From Methylobacterium sp. Leaf104 (lineage in GTDB: Bacteria > Pseudomonadota > Alphaproteobacteria > Rhizobiales > Beijerinckiaceae): a DNA stretch of 64,000 nucleotides. Position numbers and translations under genes: made by a program. Under the pieces are notes generated by a model that searched no databases, was not told where the DNA came from, and saw only the letters and a program-made list of their open reading frames with translations. Every line of letters starts with the position of its first letter. Positions within the stretch are counted from its first letter, which is position 1. The DNA is taken from positions 62,001 through 126,000 of the forward strand of contig NZ_LMMZ01000040.1 of assembly GCF_001422885.1 (NCBI RefSeq), given 5' to 3'. Shown here in pieces: positions 58,402 to 64,000 of this stretch.

Positions 58402-59172
58402 ATGAAACCGCTCACCACCGCAGGCCTCGCCCTCGCCGCCGGACTCGTCGCCGGCCTCGCCCTCGCGGGGCCGGCGCTGGCCCAGTCGGCCACGGGGCTG
58501 CCGGCCCTCGACGCCCTGCTGCCGGCCGGCAACGGGGCGGCGAGCGGGCGCATCCTGCAGCTCGTGGCGCTCCTCACCGTGCTGTCGCTGGCGCCGGGCC
58601 TCCTCGTCATGGTGACGAGTTTCACCCGGTTCGCCATCGCGTTCTCGTTCCTGCGCTCGGGTCTCGGCCTCCAGAGCACGCCGGCCAACATCTTCCTCGT
58701 CAGCCTGTCGCTGTTCATGACGTTCTACGTCATGGCGCCGACCTTCGACCGGGCCTGGAACGAGGGGGTCAAGCCGCTCACCGAGAACCGGATCTCCGAG
58801 GAGGAGGCGATCCCCAAGCTCGTCGAGCCGTTCCGCGAGTTCATGGTCCAGCACGTGCGCCCGAAGGATCTCCAGACCTTCACGGATCTGGCCAGCCGCA
58901 CCATTCCCAAGGCCGAGGGCGGCGAGAAGATCGACCTGCGCATCCTGATCCCGGCCTTCATGATCTCCGAGCTGCGCCGCGGCTTCGAGATCGGCTTCCT
59001 GATCGCGCTGCCGTTCCTGGTGATCGACATGATCGTCTCCACCATCGTCATGTCGATGGGCATGATGATGCTGCCGCCCACCGTGATCTCCCTGCCGTTC
59101 AAGGTGCTGTTCTTCATCCTGATCGACGGCTGGAACATGCTGGTGGGGGGACTTGTGCGGTCGTTTTTCTGA
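58402..59172 (+). CDS. fliP: Flagellar export gate protein FliP
   Basis: FliP is the major subunit of the export channel. The 256-residue protein has a cleavable signal (GLALAGPALAQ), four transmembrane helices and the conserved motifs LTVLSLAPGLLVMVTSFTRFAIAFSFLRSG, PANIFLVSLSLFMTFYVMAP, ILIPAFMISELRRGFEIGFLI and the C-terminal MGMMMLPPTVISLPFKVLFF. The start is the ATG at 58402, behind GGGAAG. It ends flagellar block 3; the deaminase-like gene follows after about 190 bases. Confidence 0.96.
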   Translation: MKPLTTAGLALAAGLVAGLALAGPALAQSATGLPALDALLPAGNGAASGRILQLVALLTVLSLAPGLLVMVTSFTRFAIAFSFLRSGLGLQSTPANIFLVSLSLFMTFYVMAPTFDRAWNEGVKPLTENRISEEEAIPKLVEPFREFMVQHVRPKDLQTFTDLASRTIPKAEGGEKIDLRILIPAFMISELRRGFEIGFLIALPFLVIDMIVSTIVMSMGMMMLPPTVISLPFKVLFFILIDGWNMLVGGLVRSFF

Positions 59173-59363
59173 CGCGGCGGCCACGTCGACCGATCGTTTC
59201 CTGCGGAACGACGCTCCTCACCTCTGAATACAGGGCCGGTTCGTTCGCATAACGAGATGAAAAGGCTGATTCACAGGATACGGCGGAAGCTCTGTTTTTC
59301 GCGCACTTGATCAGCGCGGTCATGTATCGTGCGATCTGTGCGGTCGGACTTCGGAGATAGTCG

Positions 59364-60083
59364 ATGGTTCAGTCCTGTTCCTGTTCGGTGGACCATTCCG
59401 GCGACTGCGCGGGACCGGGCGACCTGGGCCGGCGCGCCTTTCTGGCGAGTGCCGTCGGGGTCGGGATGTCCCTGGCCGTGGCACCCGGAGCCGTCGCGCA
59501 GGCGGCCCCGGTTCCCCCCGGCCGGAAGGCCTTCATGGAAGAGGCGACCCGGCTCGCGATCGAATCCGTCGAGAAGGGGTGGGGCGGGCCGTTCGGAGCC
59601 GTGATCGTCAAGGACGGGGAAATCATCGGGCGCGGCCAGAATCGTGTGCTGCTGACCGGCATTCCGGTCTTCCATGCGGAGATCACCGCCATCATGGATG
59701 CCTCCGCCCGGCTCAACCCGAAGGCCCTGCTCGGCAGCGATTACGGCGCGGGCACGATCCTGGAGATGATCCCGCGTGAGCCCGGCTCCCCCGATCCGGT
59801 GGCCGAGCGGGCCAAGATGCTCAAGGGCTGCGAGATCTACATCAACGGTGCGCCTTGCCCGATGTGCATGAGCGCCATCTACTGGTCGCGGATCGACCAC
59901 GTCTACTTCGCCGCCAGCCTCAAGGACACGAGCAGGATCGGCTTCGACGACGCCTTCCAGTACGAGGATTTCGCCAAGCCCTGGGACCAGCGCCGCATTC
60001 GGGTCAGCGAGAACTTCGAGCGCGAGACGGGGCTGAAGGCCTACGAAGCCTGGACGAAGAAGGCGGACCGCCACCCCTACTGA
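59364..60083 (+). CDS. Guanine/nucleoside deaminase family enzyme with a Tat signal
   Basis: The catalytic part resembles GuaD-type guanine deaminases of the zinc cytidine-deaminase superfamily: zinc ligands His104 (with Glu106 as proton donor, HAEITAI) and Cys165/Cys168 (PCPMC), plus GAIYW-like MSAIYWSRIDHVYF and the GuaD-type C-terminal FDDAFQYEDFAKPWDQR. Ahead of it are a Cys-rich 20-residue start (CSCSVDHSGDC) and a twin-arginine signal (GRRAFLASAVGVGMSLAVAP), which predicts folded export to the periplasm; such enzymes are normally cytosolic. The segment between the zinc motifs is longer than usual. The start is the ATG at 59364 after GGAGAT. It sits between fliP and fliF; its substrate is not known. 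Confidence 0.83.
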   Translation: MVQSCSCSVDHSGDCAGPGDLGRRAFLASAVGVGMSLAVAPGAVAQAAPVPPGRKAFMEEATRLAIESVEKGWGGPFGAVIVKDGEIIGRGQNRVLLTGIPVFHAEITAIMDASARLNPKALLGSDYGAGTILEMIPREPGSPDPVAERAKMLKGCEIYINGAPCPMCMSAIYWSRIDHVYFAASLKDTSRIGFDDAFQYEDFAKPWDQRRIRVSENFERETGLKAYEAWTKKADRHPY

Positions 60084-60112
60084 TCGCTCCGCGGCGGCGG
60101 CGCAATCTCCGC

Positions 60113-60124
60113 GCAAGGCTGGCG
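60113..60124 (+). promoter_or_regulatory. GCAAG-type element upstream of fliF
   Basis: GCAAGGCTGGCG agrees with GCAAGCCTGCCG in 10 of 12 bases and is followed by GCTA 14 bases later. It lies 51 bases before the fliF start and may be its promoter region. Confidence 0.4.
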
Positions 60125-60174
60125 GGCGATGGGACGCTATCGGATCGCGGATCCGGAGCGGAGCAGCCCACCGA

Positions 60175-61875
60175 ATGTCCGGTCTTCAGCACGCCGAACG
60201 GCTCTGGAACAACATCCTCGCGCTCGGCGGCCGGCGGATCGCCGCGCTGTCGCTGATCGGCGTGGTGGTCTTCCTCGCCGTCGGCCTCGGGGCGCTCTAC
60301 CTCAGCCGTCCGGCGCAGGAGACGCTCTATACGGGCCTCAGCCGCGAGGATGTCGGCCGCATGGGCAGCGTGCTCAAGGACGCCAACATCCCCTTCGACG
60401 TCAGCGCCGACGGCGCGGCCGTGCTCGTCGCCTACGGCCACACCGCCCAGGCCCGGATGCTGCTCGCCGAGAAGGGCCTGCCGCAGAGCGCGAAGTCCGG
60501 CTACGAGCTGTTCAACGACCTCGGCTCCCTCGGCATGACCTCGTTCATGCAGGAGGTGACCCGGGTGCGCGCCCTGGAGGGCGAGATCGCCCGCACGATC
60601 CAGGGCATGAAGGGCGTGAAGGCCGCCCGCGTCCACATCGTGCTGCCCGACCGCGGCTCGTTCCGCCGCGACCAGCAGCCCCCGTCCGCCTCCGTGGTGG
60701 TGCGCACCGAGCCGGCCGACGACGTCAGCGGCGCCCAGTCGATCCGCCACCTCGTCGCCTCGGCGGTGCCCGGCATGAAGCCCGACCGCGTCACGGTGAT
60801 CGGCTCGGACGGCTCGCTCCTGCTCTCGGGCGACGATGCGAGCGCCGTGCCCACCGGCAAGATGGCGACCCTGGAGAAGACCATCGGCCACGAGGTCCAG
60901 GACAACATCCGCCGGACCCTGACCCCCTATCTCGGCGTCGGCAACTTCGAGGTCAGCGTCGCGGCGCGCCTGAACACCGACAAGACCGTGCAGAACGAGA
61001 CGATCTTCAACCCCGACCAGCGGGTGGAGCGCTCGACCCGCGCCGTGCGCGAGACCGAGAACTCGCAGAACCGCAACGCCTCGCAGCGCCCGACGAGCAC
61101 GCAGCAGAACCTGCCCGACCAGCGCGCCCGCTCGGACGGCAACGACACCGCCAGCAACGAGACGCAGAAGCGCGAGGACCTCACCAACTACGAGATCTCC
61201 TCGAAGACGATCCAGACCGTGAGCGACGGCTACAACATCAAGCAGATCTCGGTGGCCGTCCTCGTCAACCGCGCCCGCCTCGCGGCCCTGGCCGGCCCGG
61301 ATGCCAGCAAGGCCGCCATCGACGCCCAGGTGGCCGAGATCGAGCAGCTCGTGGGTTCGGCCGCCGGCTTCAACAAGGACCGCGGCGACAACGTGAAGGT
61401 CGCCGCCGTCGGCTTCGTCAACGACGGGCAGCCCCTGGAACCGGTGGCGCCCCTGAGCCTCACCGACGTGCTGATGCGTCAGTCGGCCACCCTGATCAAC
61501 GCCGGCACCATCCTGCTGGTCGCCGGCCTGCTGATCTGGTTCGGCCTGCGCCCGGCCATGCGCGCCATCCTGGAGATCCCGGCCGCCCAGCAGGAGGAGG
61601 CGCGCGCCCTGGCCGCCGCCGCGGAGGCCCAGGCGCTGACCGGCGCTGCCGCGAACGCGGCCCTCGCCGGCCCGAACGTCACCGCGCTCGGCGCCGATCC
61701 GGACGCCGTCCCGAGCCTCGCCGGCCCCGGCCAGAACCCGGTCGCCAGCATGATCGAGGACCTCACCGAGAAGCTGAACCGCTCGCCGCAGAAGAGACTT
61801 GAGCAGATGATCGAGGCCGACGAGGCGCAGGCCGCCGAGATCCTGAAGCGCTGGCTGATGCGTGAGGCCGCGTGA
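60175..61875 (+). CDS. fliF: Flagellar MS-ring protein FliF
   Basis: FliF forms the MS ring in the inner membrane, the base on which the flagellum is built. The 566-residue protein has transmembrane helices at about 26-46 and 440-460, ring-building domains between them (LYTGLSREDVGRMGSVLKDANIPFD, YELFNDLGSLGMTSFMQEV, ALEGEIARTIQGMKGVKAARVHIVLP), a Gln/Asn/Arg-rich loop near 300-345, and a C-terminal FliG-binding tail (RLEQMIEADEAQAAEILKRWL). It starts 91 bases after the deaminase-like gene. The stop shares a base with the next start. FliG, its partner, is not encoded in this window. Confidence 0.96.
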   Translation: MSGLQHAERLWNNILALGGRRIAALSLIGVVVFLAVGLGALYLSRPAQETLYTGLSREDVGRMGSVLKDANIPFDVSADGAAVLVAYGHTAQARMLLAEKGLPQSAKSGYELFNDLGSLGMTSFMQEVTRVRALEGEIARTIQGMKGVKAARVHIVLPDRGSFRRDQQPPSASVVVRTEPADDVSGAQSIRHLVASAVPGMKPDRVTVIGSDGSLLLSGDDASAVPTGKMATLEKTIGHEVQDNIRRTLTPYLGVGNFEVSVAARLNTDKTVQNETIFNPDQRVERSTRAVRETENSQNRNASQRPTSTQQNLPDQRARSDGNDTASNETQKREDLTNYEISSKTIQTVSDGYNIKQISVAVLVNRARLAALAGPDASKAAIDAQVAEIEQLVGSAAGFNKDRGDNVKVAAVGFVNDGQPLEPVAPLSLTDVLMRQSATLINAGTILLVAGLLIWFGLRPAMRAILEIPAAQQEEARALAAAAEAQALTGAAANAALAGPNVTALGADPDAVPSLAGPGQNPVASMIEDLTEKLNRSPQKRLEQMIEADEAQAAEILKRWLMREAA

Positions 61876-62564
61876 TGGCACCCGCGATCGCCCGCTTCCT
61901 CCCCGACTTCTCCGACGCCGTGGTGCCGGTGCGGGGCGCCCCCGCACCCCGGGCCGCCGCTTCCGCCCCCGCCGCCGCGCCGCCGCCCCGTCCCCCGGAA
62001 GGGCTCGCGGCCCTGCTGCGCAAGCCCGCCGAGCCGCCCGAGGACCGCGAGGCCCTGCTCCGCGCCGCCGAGGCCCGGGGCCTGGAGCGCGGGCGCGCCC
62101 TCGGCCGTGCCGAGGCCGGGGCCGAATCCGCCTCGGTGCTCGCCTGCCTGCAGGCCGACCACGACGCGCGCCTCGTCGAACTGCGCCAGGCCTGGTGCGC
62201 AGAGGAGGGCGACCGCCTCGCGGCCGGATTCGCCGATGCGCTCCAGGCCCTCGGCGCCGGCCTCACCGACCGGGTCGGGCACCTCCTCGTGCCGGTCCTG
62301 ACCGAGGCCCTGCGCCGCCAGGCCGTCGACGAACTCGCCCAGAGCCTCGCCCGCATCCTCGGCGACGCCCGCGCTCCGGTCCGAGTGAGCGGCCCGGCCG
62401 ACCTCCTCGACGCGGTGTCGGGCAAGCTCGGCCCCTTCGACGCCGCCGTCGCGTTCCAGCCCTCGGAGGCCGTCGACGTCTCGGTGCAGGCCGACCAGAC
62501 CGTGATCGAGACCCAGCTCGGCGCCTGGGGCCGCCTGATGACCGCAGCGGTCCGGGGAGCCTGA
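61875..62564 (+). CDS. fliH: FliH-like flagellar assembly protein
   Basis: FliH regulates the FliI ATPase. The 229-residue protein has a Pro/Ala-rich N terminus, an Ala/Glu/Arg helical stalk (AEARGLERGRALGRAEAGAE, ADHDARLVELRQAWCAEEG) and a compact C-terminal domain with the FliH/HrpE-like ending (VDVSVQADQTVIETQLGAWGRLM). Position after fliF and composition support the call, though identity to known FliH cannot be judged by eye. The start is the ATG that overlaps the fliF stop by one base; a GTG three bases earlier would also fit. motB follows four bases later. Confidence 0.7.
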   Translation: MAPAIARFLPDFSDAVVPVRGAPAPRAAASAPAAAPPPRPPEGLAALLRKPAEPPEDREALLRAAEARGLERGRALGRAEAGAESASVLACLQADHDARLVELRQAWCAEEGDRLAAGFADALQALGAGLTDRVGHLLVPVLTEALRRQAVDELAQSLARILGDARAPVRVSGPADLLDAVSGKLGPFDAAVAFQPSEAVDVSVQADQTVIETQLGAWGRLMTAAVRGA

Positions 62565-62568
62565 CCCG

Positions 62569-63936
62569 ATGGCGGACGAGGGCCACCACGAGATCATCAT
62601 CATCAAGCGCCACGGCGACCACGAGGACGGTCACCACGGCGGCGCCTGGAAGATCGCGCTCGCCGACTTCATGACCGCCATGATGGCGCTGTTCCTGGTG
62701 CTGTGGCTGATCGGCTCCACCACCAAGGAGACGAAGTCGGCCATCGCCGAGTACTTCAACCCGGTGAAGCTCGCCGATGTCAGCTTCGACCGGAAGGGCC
62801 TGCGCGACCCCCAGAACAAGCCCGGCGAGCCCACGCCGGACGAGGGCCGACCCGACGGCGGCACCGGCGACAGCGCCACCGAGGGCAAGGGCGGCAAGGC
62901 GGACGCCAAGTCCGAGGGCAAGGCCGACGGCAAGGGCGGCTCCGGCCCGCCGGGCAGCCGCGCCCGCGAGGCGGCCCTGTTCCAGGATCCCTACGCGGTC
63001 CTCGCCAAGCTTGCCGCCGAACTCGAACCGGGACCGGAGACGGCCTCGGCCGACGCGGTCGCCACCGAGACCGGCGAGCCCGGCATCAAGGGCGGCGAGG
63101 CGGCCCGCGACCCCTTCGACCCCCTCTACTGGCAGGTCGCGCCGCTGGCCAAGACCCGCACCGCGCAGGCCGGATCCACCGGCACGGTGACGCCGCTGCC
63201 GCAGGAGACCCGCCCCGACGTGCGCGCGGCCGCCCAGGGGGCGAAGCCGGCGGCGATCAAGGTCGCCTCGGCGCTGCCGGGCGAGTCCGACGCCAAGGTC
63301 ATGGCCCTGCTGGCCAAGGCCGAGGCGCCTAAGGACCCGAAGGCGGAAGCCAAGGCGGCCGTGGAAGCGAAGGCGGCCGCGGAGGCCAAGGCGACCGCGG
63401 AGGCGAAGGCGGCCGAGGCGAAGTCCGTCGAGGCCAGATCGGCCGAAGCGCGGGCGGCCGATGCCGCCGAGGCGGCGGCGATGGCCGAGATCAAGGCCGA
63501 GATCGCCAAGGTCCTGCCGATGGAGGGCGGCGCTCCGGCGCCCCGGACGGAGGTCCGCCGCACCGGCGAGGGCATCCTCATCAGCCTCACCGACGAGACG
63601 AACTTCGCGATGTTCAGCGTCGGCTCGGCCGAGCCGCAGGCCAAGGTGGTGCGCGCCCTGGAGCAGGTCGCGCGCATCCTCAGGGACCGGCCCGGCCGGA
63701 TCGTCGTGCGCGGCCACACCGATGCGCGCCCCTTCCGCTCGGAGGTCTACGACAACTGGCGCCTGTCCTCGGCCCGGGCGCAGATGGCCTCCTACATGCT
63801 CGTGCGCGGCGGCGTGCCCGATGCGCGCCTGGAGCGGATCGAGGGCTATGCCGACCGGCAGCCGCGCAACCCCGCCGATCCGAAGGCGGCGGAGAACCGC
63901 CGCATCGAGATCCTGCTGCGGGCGCGGCCCGAGTGA
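62569..63936 (+). CDS. motB: Flagellar stator protein MotB
   Basis: MotB anchors the MotA/MotB proton channel to peptidoglycan. The 455-residue protein has a His-rich cytosolic start, one transmembrane helix with the proton-carrying Asp33 (KIALADFMTAMMALFLVLWL), a very long linker, and an OmpA-type domain at about 320-452 (FAMFSVGSAEPQAKVV, VRGHTDARPF, NRRIEILLRA). The linker includes an Ala/Lys/Glu repeat (about 247-300, units like AEAKA). The protein is much longer than the enterobacterial one, mostly because of this linker. No motA is present in the window. The stop shares one base with the next start. Confidence 0.93.
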   Translation: MADEGHHEIIIIKRHGDHEDGHHGGAWKIALADFMTAMMALFLVLWLIGSTTKETKSAIAEYFNPVKLADVSFDRKGLRDPQNKPGEPTPDEGRPDGGTGDSATEGKGGKADAKSEGKADGKGGSGPPGSRAREAALFQDPYAVLAKLAAELEPGPETASADAVATETGEPGIKGGEAARDPFDPLYWQVAPLAKTRTAQAGSTGTVTPLPQETRPDVRAAAQGAKPAAIKVASALPGESDAKVMALLAKAEAPKDPKAEAKAAVEAKAAAEAKATAEAKAAEAKSVEARSAEARAADAAEAAAMAEIKAEIAKVLPMEGGAPAPRTEVRRTGEGILISLTDETNFAMFSVGSAEPQAKVVRALEQVARILRDRPGRIVVRGHTDARPFRSEVYDNWRLSSARAQMASYMLVRGGVPDARLERIEGYADRQPRNPADPKAAENRRIEILLRARPE

Positions 63937-64000
63937 TGCGGGCCGCCGTGACGCGCCGTGTGGGCCGCCTGCTCGCCCGTGTCCTGCTCGCCGGACTCTG
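63936..64000 (+). CDS. motC: Start of a probable motC gene, cut by window edge
   Basis: Only 21 complete codons are visible: a basic start (MRAAVTRRVGRLLARVLLAGL) that looks like the beginning of a signal peptide. The ATG shares one base with the motB stop (TGATG). In rhizobia motB is followed by motC, whose periplasmic product needs MotE, encoded here at 56257. Identification rests on position and the signal alone. Confidence 0.5.
   Translation, partial: MRAAVTRRVGRLLARVLLAGL

Overview
The window is very GC-rich DNA, almost fully coding, with frequent 1-4 base stop/start overlaps. It most resembles a motile member of the Alphaproteobacteria order Hyphomicrobiales (Rhizobiales), probably Methylobacterium/Methylorubrum or a close relative. 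This is inferred from gene content: flagellar genes of the rhizobial type (ftcR, flaF, flbT, motE, a DUF1217 gene, a short flgD), a CtrA-type box, and an intracellular PHB depolymerase. No rRNA, tRNA, CRISPR array, phage or intact insertion sequence was found.

Positions 1-25,000 are general housekeeping and accessory genes. In order: the 3' part of a chemotaxis receptor; alkyladenine glycosylase with RNase HI; an overlapping DUF1989 / YqcI-YcgG (GntA/DcsA-like) pair; an App1 phosphatase; an HPP-CBS membrane protein behind a perfect palindrome; 5-formyl-THF cyclo-ligase and a cupin; a TetR-like protein; proC with ybjN; ubiK; an OmpR-type response regulator and histidine kinase; a GST; PHB depolymerase; an ABC exporter; an MFS carrier with a PRC-barrel protein; a lipoprotein; aquaporin Z; and a FUSC protein.

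Positions 25,200-64,000 are a large but interrupted flagellar region. It starts with ftcR behind a perfect CtrA box and a flagellin gene facing it across a strong bidirectional terminator. Four blocks follow on the + strand: (1) a TM protein, DUF1217, flgF, fliI, flgE, flgK, flgL, flaF, flbT, flgD, fliQ; (2) flhA, fliR, a fliJ-like gene, flgJ-type rod-binding gene, flgN-like gene, and a fliL-like gene; (3) flgB, flgC, fliE, flgG, flgA, flgI, motE, flgH, fliL, fliP; (4) fliF, a fliH-like gene, motB and the start of a probable motC. Together they cover the export gate (FlhA, FliP, FliQ, FliR), the export ATPase, MS ring, rod, P and L rings, hook, junction proteins, filament and part of the stator. 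Genes for FliG, FliM, FliN, FlhB, MotA and the hook-length protein are not in the window.

Non-flagellar cargo separates the blocks: the 5-oxoprolinase genes pxpBCA with a small Cys-rich protein (between 1 and 2); a heparinase II/III protein, a collagen-like protein and a TonB-dependent siderophore receptor in DNA that looks compositionally different (between 2 and 3); and a Tat-signal-bearing guanine-deaminase-like enzyme (between 3 and 4). A short element close to GCAAGCCTGCCG recurs upstream of several flagellar units and may be a shared promoter or activator site.
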